Assembly: GCF_036017035.1 (NCBI RefSeq)
Contig: NZ_JAYXHS010000004.1
Location: 496,001 to 560,000 of the forward strand
Source of the DNA: Viridibacterium silvisoli
GTDB taxonomy: Bacteria > Pseudomonadota > Gammaproteobacteria > Burkholderiales > Rhodocyclaceae
Direction of reading: 5' to 3'
Length of the DNA stretch: 64,000 bases
Position numbers and translations under genes: made by a program. Numbering within the stretch: the first letter of the stretch is position 1; every line of letters starts with the position of its first letter. The notes beneath the pieces are model-generated. The model did not search any database and was not told where the DNA came from. It saw only the letters and a list, made by a program, of their open reading frames with translations. Below, one piece after another: positions 48,206 through 57,428 of the stretch.

Positions 48206-50254
48206 TTATCGAGCGATCGACAACACTTCGTCGAACAGGCTCTTTGCGATGTTCATGGCGCGGGCCGCCGCCTGGTACGCCTGCTGGTACCGGATCAGGT
48301 TCGCCGCCTCTTCGTCGAGGTTCACACCCGAGATGCTTTGCTGACTCGCGATGGCCTGGTCATACAGGCCTTCCTGTGCGGTCACGCCTACCTCTGCATC
48401 GCGCGATTTGGTACCCACGTCGCTGACCAGTTGTGAGTACGCGTAACCGTAGCTCGCGCCACCATTGAGCATGGTCTTGGCGTTCTGCAAAGCGCCAAGC
48501 GCCAGTGCATTGCGATTGTCCGACGTGCCCAGAGGATTCGTCGTGATGCGGAATACGTCGCCATTCGCCGGGTCGCCACTGATCGTGAAAGACATGGCCG
48601 GCGAACCGATTTCGAAGGTCTTGCCCGCACCGTCGATGGCCGGGTCATAGGAGTTGTTGGCCGTCAGCGTGCCTTGCGGGGTGCCAGGGTCGGCAGGGTC
48701 CAGCGTATTGACGCCGCTGCGCACATTCAGCGTCACGGCCGCGCCAGCCGCATTGACTGCGGAAAAGGTCTTGGTCGTCGCGTTGTAAGTCACGGTGACC
48801 GTGCCGAAGTCCGGCTTGCCATCCACGACGGCAGTGTCGAAGCCGGTCAGCGACACGACCTGACCGCCACCGATCTTTGCCGTACCCGTGTTGCTCGTTT
48901 CGGCCGCCAGCGCGAACGGTGCAGCTGCGGCAACCTTGCGCGTGTCCTGGATGGCCATCTGCATGCTCTCCGCCGCCTTGCGCGTCGGCTGGATCAGGAA
49001 GGTGTCGCCATCGGTCGGCGTGCTGCCCATGGTCAGTGAAAAACCATAGCGCAGGGTCTTGTCGGCATTAGTCGGGTCGGTCGTCGTGCCATCCGGTGGC
49101 GTCGCCCCGGTATAGACCGTCATGCCATCGGAGTTGCGACGCAGCGTGTAGCCGGTGGCCGTGAAGTAGCTCAAGGTGTAGTCCTCGCTCTTCAGGTCTT
49201 CGGCCTGTGTGTATGACGCCGTCACCGATACTGCAGCCGTGGACGACAATTGTTTGACGTCCGGCGTCAGATTCTTGAAGTACAGCCCGCCGAGGCTGCC
49301 GTCGAGATCCTGCCCCAGCGCGTGCTGGTCGTTCATGTTCTTCGTGATCGTCACGGCCAGCTTGCCCAGCTCGTTCTGCGCCACGTTCAGGGCTTCATCA
49401 CGGAAGCGGATCAAGCCGCCCATCACGCCGCCGCTGATGAGGTTGTCCGAGATCAGGATGCTGGACGAGCCGACAGTCGAGAAGATCGCCTGCTCTTCGG
49501 GATTGGTTGGGGACTGCCCCACCGTCAGGCCATAGGCAGTCTGCCCGACAACCAGGGGCTGGCCGGAGCCGAAGAACAGATTGATCTGGCCGTCGGACTG
49601 CGCCGACGCCGTCACGCGCACCTGCTCGTTGATCTTGCTGATCAACTGGTCGCGCAGATCGTGCAGGTCATTCGCCGGCAAGCCAGCACCGCCGCTTTCG
49701 GTGATGCCGATGCGGTAGTTCAACTCGGCCACCTGCTTGGCCAGCGAAGTCACCGTCTGGGCGGACTCCGACAGCTGGGCTTTCACGCCACTGCGAATCT
49801 CCGTCAGGCGCTGGCTCAACGCATGAAAACGTTCGACCAGCGACTGGCTCGACGACAGCAAGGACTGGCGCGAGGGAATGCTGGACGGATTGGTCGACAG
49901 CTCCTGCAGGCCCTTGAAGAAGTTGTCGATGGCTGGCGAGAGACCAACCGTATCGTCGGCCAGCAGATTGTCGATCTGCTTGATCTCGGTGTTGTAGGTC
50001 GAGAACTCGGCCTTCGCCGTGCTCGCAGACATCACCTGCGCCGCCTGGAACTGACTGTAGATGCGCTGGACCGCATCCACCTTTGCGCCTTGGCCGAAAA
50101 AGCCCGCGCCCGTGAACAGACCTGTCTGTGCTGACTGGATGACGCGCTGGCGGTTGTAGCCATCGGTCGACGAGTTCGCGATGTTATGGCCAGTCGTCGT
50201 CAGCCCTGCCTGTGCGGCATTCAGGGCTGTCAGGCTGATACTCATCAGGCTCAT
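48206..50254 (-). CDS. flgK: Flagellar hook-associated protein 1 (FlgK)
   Basis: 682 residues, larger than the 550-residue enteric form because of a longer central region. The N-terminus MSLMSISLTALNAAQAGLTTTGHNIANSSTDGYNRQRV has the rod/hook motif; the C-terminus GVNLDEEAANLIRYQQAYQAAARAMNIAKSLFDEVLSIAR is the conserved D0 helix. It caps the hook and joins it to FlgL. GAGGAG lies 8 bases before the ATG, and a sigma-54 site precedes it. Confidence 0.96.
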   Translation of the reverse strand: MSLMSISLTALNAAQAGLTTTGHNIANSSTDGYNRQRVIQSAQTGLFTGAGFFGQGAKVDAVQRIYSQFQAAQVMSASTAKAEFSTYNTEIKQIDNLLADDTVGLSPAIDNFFKGLQELSTNPSSIPSRQSLLSSSQSLVERFHALSQRLTEIRSGVKAQLSESAQTVTSLAKQVAELNYRIGITESGGAGLPANDLHDLRDQLISKINEQVRVTASAQSDGQINLFFGSGQPLVVGQTAYGLTVGQSPTNPEEQAIFSTVGSSSILISDNLISGGVMGGLIRFRDEALNVAQNELGKLAVTITKNMNDQHALGQDLDGSLGGLYFKNLTPDVKQLSSTAAVSVTASYTQAEDLKSEDYTLSYFTATGYTLRRNSDGMTVYTGATPPDGTTTDPTNADKTLRYGFSLTMGSTPTDGDTFLIQPTRKAAESMQMAIQDTRKVAAAAPFALAAETSNTGTAKIGGGQVVSLTGFDTAVVDGKPDFGTVTVTYNATTKTFSAVNAAGAAVTLNVRSGVNTLDPADPGTPQGTLTANNSYDPAIDGAGKTFEIGSPAMSFTISGDPANGDVFRITTNPLGTSDNRNALALGALQNAKTMLNGGASYGYAYSQLVSDVGTKSRDAEVGVTAQEGLYDQAIASQQSISGVNLDEEAANLIRYQQAYQAAARAMNIAKSLFDEVLSIAR

Positions 50255-50642
50255 GGGGCGAACTCCTCAACTGTCTGGTCAGGAGATAGCAAGACCTTTG
50301 CCAGTTGGGCGAGATGCAACAGGGGCGCGGCTTTGGCCGGAGAGGCCCGTGTTTACTGGGCTTGCCGTAAATGGTGAAGCGGCAAGATTTGCCGCCAGAA
50401 CCGGCAATCGGTGGCCGGTCAAGCCAGGTGGAGATTGAATACGCGGATCGCAGCTCCTGACTATCTGCGTGGGGGGCGAAAGGCTGCCCGGACCTGATTC
50501 GCTTCAAAAATATCTGCCTCGGAAGGCCTGAAAAAACGCGGCGAGGGTGCGACTGGCAGGGCGGCTCGCACAAAGCAGCTTGAGCACGGCGAGCGAGCCA
50601 ACGACGCCCAGCCATGGCCGCAGCCCGTTTTGTCGGGCCACC
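50255..50642. other. Intergenic region upstream of flgK
   Basis: 388 bases without a supported gene. It contains the sigma-54-type site (50288-50303) and two inverted repeats further upstream built from TTGCCG/CGGCAA (50361-50386 and 50389-50407) that could bind an enhancer-binding protein. The part from about 50420 to 50642 shows nothing definite; it ends with a GTAGGGTGG stretch on the minus strand that overlaps the hrpA stop. Confidence 0.6.
50288..50303 (-). promoter_or_regulatory. Sigma-54-type promoter of flgK
   Basis: Minus strand TGGCAAAGGTCTTGCT matches TGGC-N7-TTGCW with the exact GG/GC spacing. The predicted start near 50277 leaves a leader of about 23 bases containing the flgK ribosome site. 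Sigma-54 control of hook-associated genes is known in Pseudomonas-type flagellar hierarchies. Confidence 0.65.
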
Positions 50643-53600
50643 CTACCGCGGCCGCCCCGCCCAGACTTTCTGCAAGCGCTTCGCGCTGACCGGCACCGGC
50701 GTCTTCAGCTCCTGCGCGAACAGACTCACGCGCAACTCCTCGAGTTGCCAGCGGAATTCCTCCAGCTGCGGATCGACGACATTCGCTTTCAGCTTGGCCA
50801 GATGCTCACGCTCGAACGGCGTCGCGACCGAGCGCCACTCGCCGATCAACTGCGCATCACGCGCCGGGTCATTGCGCCACTTGTCGACGCGCGTCGCCGC
50901 CGCCTTCAGGTAACGCGGGAAATGCGCAATGCGCTCATACGGATTCGCCATCAGGAAATCCTTCGGCATCAAGCGCTCGAGCTGGGCCTGGATATCTGCC
51001 GTCAGGTCAGCCGCGTTCTTCAGGCCCACAAGCTTCTTCGTCACGGCCGCATGCTCGGTAAGCAAGCTGCCGACCAGACGCATCAACTCCTGCGCTACCA
51101 GCGAGATACGCGGCTTGGCCTCCAGCGTGCGCTTTGCGAACGACTCCGCATCGGTTGGCCACGGCGGCAGCAGACATGTACGCGTCAGCGTGGCTTCGAC
51201 CAGTTGAGCCTTCAGATCCGCCTCGTTGCCGAAGGGCAGGAACTTCAGCGCGAGATCGCGCAAGCCCGGCAGGCGCTCGATGTTCTTCACCTGATCCTTG
51301 AGCGTCAGCGCAAACAGCCGCGCCAGCCCCTTGCGATGCATGCGCGTCGCCTCCTCTTCCGTGTCGAAGGGTCGCAGGCTCACTGAGTTGCCATCGTCAT
51401 GCAGCGCCGGGAAGCCGATCAGCGTGCGACTGCCGACCTTCACTTCGAGCAGTTCGGGGAGTTCGCCGAAGGACCAGGTGGTGAGCTTTTCAAGCACCGC
51501 TGTTTGCGACGATCCCCCCCTCTCCCGGCCCAACGGGCCACCCTCTCCCTCAGGGAGAGGGGACTGCTGAGCGAGCGCCTTGCTTTCAACGCTGGCCCGC
51601 ACATTGCCGTTCCCTCCCCCCAGGGGGAGGGTGGCGCTTTGCGCCGGGAGAGGGGAAAAGCCGCGTTCAGTCTCAGACTTCGCGGCAGCAGGCTTGATGC
51701 TCAACCCCGCCAACTGCGCCCCCAGCGAACCCTCCACCTGCCCTGCCCTGAACGCCGCCAGCACCTGATCCTTGAAGCGCAGGCGCAGATCCATCAGGTT
51801 GCGCGACTGCCCCAGCACGCGGCCATGCTCATCGATCACGCGGAAGTTCATGAAGCAATGCGGGTTCAGGTTCTCCGCGCGGAAGCTCTCCAGCGGCAAC
51901 TTGAGTTGCACACGCTCCTCAACAAATGTCTGCAAGCCACGCAGCAAGGGTTCATCGGTAACGAATTTCTTCTCGTTGAACGCCACCATGAATTCGCGCC
52001 CGCTCTCGCTGATCGGCTGCAGACGGTGGCGATGCTTCGGCGGCACCGTCTTCATCAAGCCGACCACCTTCTCTTCCAGCAAGCCGGGCACCAGCCACTC
52101 GCAGCGGTTGATTGGCACCTGGTTGAGCATCGCCAGCGGCACGGTCAGCGTGACGCCATCTTCGGGGTCGCGCGGCTCGTGCACGTAAGTCAGCTTGAGC
52201 TTCTGCCCAAGCACCGTCAGCGACGCCGGGAAGTTGTCGCTGGTCACGCCGGCCGCCTCGTGGCGCATCAACTGTTCGCGCTCGAGATGCAGCAAGCGCG
52301 GCTGCTCACGCTCGGCCTTCTTGCGCCAGACCTCAAAGCTGCGCACATCGGTCACCTCGGCCGGAATCTGCGCGTCGTAGAAAGCCTCGATCAGCGACTT
52401 GTCGACCAGCAAGTCCGGGCGACGCATCTTGTGCTCCAGCCGCTCGATCTCCGTCATCAGGCGTTCGTTGTGCTGGAAGAAGGGCATCGCCTTCGCATGT
52501 GCATCTTCCAGATCTCCCTCCACCAGCGCCTCGCGGATGAAGATCTCGCGGCACATTGCCGGATCGATATCCGAGTACGCCACCGGACGCCGCGCATACA
52601 GCGTGAGCCCGTACAGCACGCCGCGCTCGTAGGCGCGCACCGCGCCATGCTTCTTCTCCCAGTGCGGCTCGTATACCTGCTTCTTCACGAGATGCCCGCC
52701 GACTTCCTCGATCCACTCCGGTTCGATACGCGCGATGCAGCGTGCATACAGGCGCGAGGTGTCGATCAACTCGGCCGCCATCAGCCACTTGCCAGCCTTC
52801 TTCGCCAGATAAGAACTCGGGTGCGGCCAGAAGCGGATGGCACGCGCGCCGAGATAAGCGCCTGCGTTCTGCCCTACCGTTTCTTCCTGCTTCACGCCGA
52901 TGTGGCCCAGCAAACCCGTCAACAGCGCCTTGTGGATGGCCTCGTACTGACGCTCGGCTTCATTGGTCTTCGCCTTGCTCGCTGCAGCGGCAAGCGCATG
53001 ATGTGGGACGTTCTTCGCTCCACCGCCGTCGTTCCCGCGAGTTGTGGATACTGAGCGGGAATCCAGTGTCTTTGCCTCTTGCCCCGAACGACGCTGGGTG
53101 CCCGCTCGCTTATCAGAGCTCGCTGAAATGACGGATTTGTCACTCACTTCGGCACGTAACCAGCCATGCTCGGCGCACAGTGAATGCAGCTGCCCATGCA
53201 CATCGCGCCACTCGCGCATGCGCAACCAGGACAGGAAGTTCTGCTTGCACCAGGCCTTCTGCTTCGACGAGCCCTCGTGCTTCCAGACTTCGTCCGCGAC
53301 GTTCCACAGATTCACATACCAGAGGAATTCCGAGCGCGCCTCGTTCTTGTCTTCGCCGAACTGCTCCGGCTTGTCGCTGCGCGGCATGCGGAACTTCGCA
53401 TGCGCCTGATCCGCCGTGCCCGTCTGCTCCGGCGGCCGATCACGCGGGTCTTGCGTCGATAGCGCGGCGGCGATGACCAGCACTTCATCGAGGCAACCGC
53501 GATCACGCGCCGCCAGTAGCATGCGGCCGATTTTCGGGTCGAGCGGCAGCTTGGCCAGCTCCTTGCCGATCGGCGTCAGTTCATTGTCGTCATCGACCGC

Positions 53601-55085
53601 GCCTAGTTCGTTGAGCAACTGGTAGCCGTCGCCAATCGCACGCGGTGTCGGCGCATCGATGAACGGAAACGCTTCCACTGCGCCGAGATGCAGCGACTTC
53701 ATGCGCAGGATGACGCCAGCCAGCGATGAACGCAGGATCTCCGGCTCGGTGTGCGCGAGGCGCTTGTTGAAATCCTCTTCATCGTAAAGGCGTATGCAGA
53801 TGCCATCCTGCACGCGGCCGCAACGCCCCGCTCGCTGCTTGGCCGCGCTCTGCGCGATCTTCTCGACCTGCAGCAGCTCGACCTTGTTACGCACGGAATA
53901 GCGGTTCATGCGCGCGAGACCGGCATCCACCACGTAGCGGATGCCCGGCACGGTCAACGAAGTCTCGGCAACGTTGGTCGACAGCACGACACGTCGGCCA
54001 TTCGAGCGGCCAAACACACGCTGCTGCTCCTGCGCGGACTGGCGCGCGAAGAGGGTCAGTATTTCGGTGCCGGGCGCATGGTGCTTGCGCAGTGCTTCCG
54101 CCGCTTCACGAATCTCACGCTCGCCCGGCAGGAAGACCAGCACATCGCCCGGGCCTTCACGCTGCAACTCGTCGACAGCATCGACGATGGCCTCGTACAG
54201 GTCCTTGTCCTGCCGCCGCGCCGCACGTTGCGCGGCCAGCTCGCGCTCACGCTGAGTCTGTTGCGCCACGAAGCCTGGCCGCACTTCGTCTTCGATGGGC
54301 CGATAGCGCACCTCGATCGGATACAAACGCCCCGACACCTCGATCACTGGCGCCGGCTTGCCATTGATGGCGAAGTGATTCGCAAAGCGCTCCGCATCCA
54401 GCGTCGCCGACGTCACGATCAGCTTCATGTCACGCCGCTTCTGCAGCAAGGTGCTCAGATAGCCCAACAGGAAATCGATATTGAGGCTGCGCTCATGCGC
54501 CTCGTCGATGATCAGCGTGTCATACGCCGACAGCAACGGATCGCCCTGCGTCTCCGCGAGCAGGATGCCGTCGGTCATGAGCTTGATGTAACTCTCAGGC
54601 TTCGTCTGGTCGGTGAAGCGGATCTTGTAGCCAACCGTGCTGCCAAGCTCGCTCCCCAGTTCCTCGGCGATACGCGCAGCTGTGGCGCGCGCGGCAATAC
54701 GGCGCGGCTGCGTGTGGCCGATCAGCCCCGCTTCGCCACGGCCCAGCTCAAGGCATATCTTGGGAATCTGTGTCGTCTTGCCAGAGCCGGTCTCGCCACA
54801 GATGATGACTACCTGATGATCACGAATCGCCAGAGCAATCTCGTCGCGCCGCTGATTGACCGGCAAGTCATCCGGAAACGTTGGCTTAGGCAAACCTTCG
54901 CGACGCTTGGCGCGCGTCGCAATGCTGCGCTCGAACTTCTCACGCAAACCATCGGGCAAGGCATCGAGGCGTTCGATGGGCGCGGGCAAGGCCCGCAATG
55001 CACGACGCAAGGCGGGTCGGTCTTTGGAGAGAAGAAGGTCGAGCAAGGAAGCCACTGAAGATGAACGCAAAGCAAAGCGCGCCAT
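50643..55085 (-). CDS. hrpA: ATP-dependent RNA helicase HrpA, enlarged by repeat-derived inserts
   Basis: About 1480 residues; most HrpA proteins have roughly 1300. DEAH-box motor motifs: GETGSGKT at 97-104, DEAH at 194-197, TSATLDAERF, and STNVAETSLTVPGIRYVVDAG with QRAGRCGR in the second RecA domain. The winged-helix, OB-fold and DUF3418 regions follow. Residues ~651-687 and ~1143-1192 are low-complexity inserts that coincide with palindromic repeats at 53027-53134 and 51514-51655. ATG 55085 is taken as the start; TTG 55133 is possible. The role is RNA remodelling and resolution of stalled ribosomes. The inserts lie between domains, so activity is probably retained. Confidence 0.92.
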   Translation of the reverse strand: MARFALRSSSVASLLDLLLSKDRPALRRALRALPAPIERLDALPDGLREKFERSIATRAKRREGLPKPTFPDDLPVNQRRDEIALAIRDHQVVIICGETGSGKTTQIPKICLELGRGEAGLIGHTQPRRIAARATAARIAEELGSELGSTVGYKIRFTDQTKPESYIKLMTDGILLAETQGDPLLSAYDTLIIDEAHERSLNIDFLLGYLSTLLQKRRDMKLIVTSATLDAERFANHFAINGKPAPVIEVSGRLYPIEVRYRPIEDEVRPGFVAQQTQRERELAAQRAARRQDKDLYEAIVDAVDELQREGPGDVLVFLPGEREIREAAEALRKHHAPGTEILTLFARQSAQEQQRVFGRSNGRRVVLSTNVAETSLTVPGIRYVVDAGLARMNRYSVRNKVELLQVEKIAQSAAKQRAGRCGRVQDGICIRLYDEEDFNKRLAHTEPEILRSSLAGVILRMKSLHLGAVEAFPFIDAPTPRAIGDGYQLLNELGAVDDDNELTPIGKELAKLPLDPKIGRMLLAARDRGCLDEVLVIAAALSTQDPRDRPPEQTGTADQAHAKFRMPRSDKPEQFGEDKNEARSEFLWYVNLWNVADEVWKHEGSSKQKAWCKQNFLSWLRMREWRDVHGQLHSLCAEHGWLRAEVSDKSVISASSDKRAGTQRRSGQEAKTLDSRSVSTTRGNDGGGAKNVPHHALAAAASKAKTNEAERQYEAIHKALLTGLLGHIGVKQEETVGQNAGAYLGARAIRFWPHPSSYLAKKAGKWLMAAELIDTSRLYARCIARIEPEWIEEVGGHLVKKQVYEPHWEKKHGAVRAYERGVLYGLTLYARRPVAYSDIDPAMCREIFIREALVEGDLEDAHAKAMPFFQHNERLMTEIERLEHKMRRPDLLVDKSLIEAFYDAQIPAEVTDVRSFEVWRKKAEREQPRLLHLEREQLMRHEAAGVTSDNFPASLTVLGQKLKLTYVHEPRDPEDGVTLTVPLAMLNQVPINRCEWLVPGLLEEKVVGLMKTVPPKHRHRLQPISESGREFMVAFNEKKFVTDEPLLRGLQTFVEERVQLKLPLESFRAENLNPHCFMNFRVIDEHGRVLGQSRNLMDLRLRFKDQVLAAFRAGQVEGSLGAQLAGLSIKPAAAKSETERGFSPLPAQSATLPLGGGNGNVRASVESKALAQQSPLPEGEGGPLGRERGGSSQTAVLEKLTTWSFGELPELLEVKVGSRTLIGFPALHDDGNSVSLRPFDTEEEATRMHRKGLARLFALTLKDQVKNIERLPGLRDLALKFLPFGNEADLKAQLVEATLTRTCLLPPWPTDAESFAKRTLEAKPRISLVAQELMRLVGSLLTEHAAVTKKLVGLKNAADLTADIQAQLERLMPKDFLMANPYERIAHFPRYLKAAATRVDKWRNDPARDAQLIGEWRSVATPFEREHLAKLKANVVDPQLEEFRWQLEELRVSLFAQELKTPVPVSAKRLQKVWAGRPR
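51514..51564. repeat. Palindromic repeat, family D, inside hrpA (copy 1)
   Basis: Reverse complement reads CCCTCTCCCTGAGGGAGAGG then GTGGCCCGTTGGGCCGGGAGAGGGG, almost the same as the intergenic copy at 55154. Translated in frame within HrpA (PLPEGEGGPLGRERGGSS). Confidence 0.85.
51611..51655. repeat. Palindromic repeat, family D, inside hrpA (copy 2)
   Basis: CCCTCCCCCCAGGGGGAGGG followed by TGGCGCTTTGCGCCGGGAGAGGGG. Same plan as copy 1 in the opposite orientation, 46 bases away. Translated in frame (GFSPLPAQSATLPLGGG). Confidence 0.82.
53027..53134. repeat. REP-like palindrome, family A2, inside hrpA
   Basis: CGTCGTTCCCGCGAGT at the left, an inner GCGGGAATCCAG, and GAAATGACGG at the right; it resembles the ureB-ureC copy at 41547. 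It is read in frame as part of HrpA (VISASSDKRAGTQRRS, then LDSRSVSTTRGNDGG). Confidence 0.75.
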
Positions 55086-55153
55086 TTTACGTGACAAGTC
55101 ACGCCAGCCCTTCGCAATGTGCAATAGGACCAATCGACCAAAGCCACGTTGCC

Positions 55154-55203
55154 GTCCCCTCGCCCTGAGGGAGAGGGTGGCCCGTCAGGGCCGGGAGAGG
55201 GGG
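55154..55203. repeat. Palindromic repeat, family D, between hrpA and phoD
   Basis: CCCTCGCCCTGAGGGAGAGG followed by GTGGCCCGTCAGGGCCGGGAGAGGGGG. Matches the two copies inside hrpA. Confidence 0.85.
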
Positions 55204-55305
55204 AAATCGCGGATAAGGACAACCGCAGCCCTTGAGGTCAGCCCTCATCTCGGCGCATCCGCCCACATGCCACAATCCACCACCTGACGCAGCCGCCACA
55301 AGACC

Positions 55306-56865
55306 ATGAACCGCCGCGAACTCCTCAAACTCGCCTCCGCTGCAGCCCTCGCACAAAGCCTGCCACGCAGCCTGCTCGGTGCCACATCACTTGCAGACAA
55401 CCCCTTCGCGCTCGGCATCGCCAGCGGCTCGCCGCGCCACGACGGCGTCGTACTCTGGACCCGCCTGCTCTCGTCCGGAAATGGCTTCGACAACAAACCC
55501 ATCGCCGTGTATTGGGAAATTGCCGACGACGAGCATTTCAAGCGCATCGTGCAGAAAGGCAGCGCACCCGCCCTGCCCCTGCTCGGCTACTCGGTCCACG
55601 TAGAAGTCGAAAACCTGCAGCCAGACCGCTGGTATTTCTACCGCTTCAACGCGCTGGGTAACACCAGTCCGGTCGGCCGCACGCGCACCTTCGCGGCGCC
55701 GGGAATCGTCGCCGACAAGATGCGCCTCGCCTACGCCTCCTGCCAGCGCTGGGAGCATGGCTACTACGCAGCCTGGCGCCACATGCAGGCCGAGCAGCTC
55801 GACGCAGTCTTCTTCGTCGGCGACTACATCTACGAATATGCAAAGGGTAAGAACGACATACGCTCGCACGACCTCGCCAAGCCGAAGGACATTGCGGGCT
55901 ATCGCGATCGCTACGCGCTCTACAAGAGCGACCCGAACCTGCAAGGCATGCACGCGCAATGCCCCTGGCTGTTCACCTGGGACGATCACGAGGTCATCAA
56001 CGACTACGCCGGCCTGAACGGTCCCGGCGTCAGCGGCGACTTCGCAGCCCAGCGCGCGGCGGCGTACCAGGCTTTCTACGAAAACCAGCCGCTACGCGCC
56101 AGCGTGCTCACGCGAGCGCTTGACGGTCTCGTCGGCGGACGCAATCAAGGCGCGGAGACACGCATCTATGGCCGCGCAAGCTTCGGCAAGCTCGTCGACT
56201 TCCACATCCTCGACACACGCCAGTACCGCACTCCCCAAGCCTGTTCTGACAGCAAGGGCGGCGCCAGCGTGCGCCTCGACACCTGTGCCGAACTCAATGC
56301 GCCAGAGCGCAGCATGCTTGGCTTCGAGCAAGAACGCTGGCTCGCGGATGGCCTCAAGAACAGTGCCGAGCGCGCGCCGCGCTGGACAGTCATCGTGCAG
56401 GAAACACGCTTCGGCCAGACCATCAACCGCGGCAAGAATCCCACTGTCAGCAACGACGCCTGGGACGGCTACCCCGGCACGCGCCAGCGCATCATCGACA
56501 CGCTGCAGAGCACGCGCACACCCAACCCTGTTGTCCTCGGTGGCGACGTGCACTCCAACTGGGTCGGACACATCAAGGCCGACTACAACAAGTCCGACAG
56601 CGCCAACATCGGCGTCGAATTCACCGGCACCAGCATCAGCTCCAATAGCAGCAACGCCGAGCACATACCCAAGCGCGTCGAACAGAACCCGCACTTCATC
56701 TTCGGTGACGGCTACAAACGCGGCTACGGCGTCGTCGAACTCTCACCCAGGCAGCTCACCACCACCTTGCGCGCGGTCAGCGACGTCACGCAGCCCGACT
56801 CAGGCATCGAAACCCTCGCGCAATTCGTCGTCGAACACGGCAAACCCGAGCTCCACAGAGCCTAG
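55306..56865 (+). CDS. phoD: PhoD-family alkaline phosphatase/phosphodiesterase
   Basis: 519 residues. The N-terminus MNRRELLKLASAAALAQSL resembles a twin-arginine signal. PhoD features: NPFALGIASGSPRHDGVVLWTRL, RLAYASCQRWEHGYYAAWRHM, VGDYIYEY (metal-binding Asp), the WDDHEV motif, DTRQYR, and VVLGGDVHSNW. These match calcium/iron-dependent PhoD enzymes that release phosphate from organic esters in the periplasm. It is flanked by non-coding DNA and seems monocistronic. Confidence 0.92.
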   Translation: MNRRELLKLASAAALAQSLPRSLLGATSLADNPFALGIASGSPRHDGVVLWTRLLSSGNGFDNKPIAVYWEIADDEHFKRIVQKGSAPALPLLGYSVHVEVENLQPDRWYFYRFNALGNTSPVGRTRTFAAPGIVADKMRLAYASCQRWEHGYYAAWRHMQAEQLDAVFFVGDYIYEYAKGKNDIRSHDLAKPKDIAGYRDRYALYKSDPNLQGMHAQCPWLFTWDDHEVINDYAGLNGPGVSGDFAAQRAAAYQAFYENQPLRASVLTRALDGLVGGRNQGAETRIYGRASFGKLVDFHILDTRQYRTPQACSDSKGGASVRLDTCAELNAPERSMLGFEQERWLADGLKNSAERAPRWTVIVQETRFGQTINRGKNPTVSNDAWDGYPGTRQRIIDTLQSTRTPNPVVLGGDVHSNWVGHIKADYNKSDSANIGVEFTGTSISSNSSNAEHIPKRVEQNPHFIFGDGYKRGYGVVELSPRQLTTTLRAVSDVTQPDSGIETLAQFVVEHGKPELHRA

Positions 56866-57428
56866 ATCCACACGGGCCGCTCGGATAAGCACAGCGCCTT
56901 CCGAGATTGCTCCTGCAAACATGGGCAGGGCTGGTGGTCAAGGTCGCAGCCGGGGGCGCTTTGCTTTCCAAAGCACCACCCCGGACACGTTTGCCAACTC
57001 AAGCAGATTCATCTCTCCTGCGCCCCCTCAGCTTTACGACCCGGCTGTCTTTTCCTTACCTGACCGCCTACGCAATGCCTCAATGACGAGAATTTGTATC
57101 TATCTGTTACACAACAAATTTCATCAGATAGAACAAAATTGAGACCAGTCACATAAACAATGTCGATGAATTTGACAACATCAACAATCGGTAAAACTTA
57201 CTCACTATAAAAATCAGTGATATAGCAATATGGCTTGCTAATTGCTTCCAACTCCAGCGGAGTCGACATCAGATTCTTGAGGGAGGGCCACTCGGTGGAG
57301 GCACAAGCCGGAGGTCATGAAAGATTCACTATCCGGTCACGGGATTTGACGTTTTCGGATAACCTCATGCGCGGGAACGTGATTTAGTTCCCCGGGTGAA
57401 AAAAAATAAACCTATGTGGAGAGTTGAC
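56866..57428. other. Intergenic region upstream of PEP-CTERM gene, AT-rich in its middle
   Basis: 563 bases without a supported gene. From about 57080 to 57240 the DNA is clearly richer in A+T than its surroundings and contains several inverted repeats: CTATCTG/CAGATAG (57100-57131), TGTC/GACA (57161-57177) and TCACT/AGTGA (57202-57220). A sigma-54-type site follows. The first 200 bases show nothing definite. Confidence 0.6.
57231..57246 (+). promoter_or_regulatory. Sigma-54-type promoter of PEP-CTERM gene
   Basis: TGGCTTGCTAATTGCT matches TGGC-N7-TTGCW with exact spacing. The predicted start near 57257 leaves a leader of about 170 bases. Sigma-54 control by the PrsK/PrsR pair is described for PEP-CTERM regulons. 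Confidence 0.65.
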
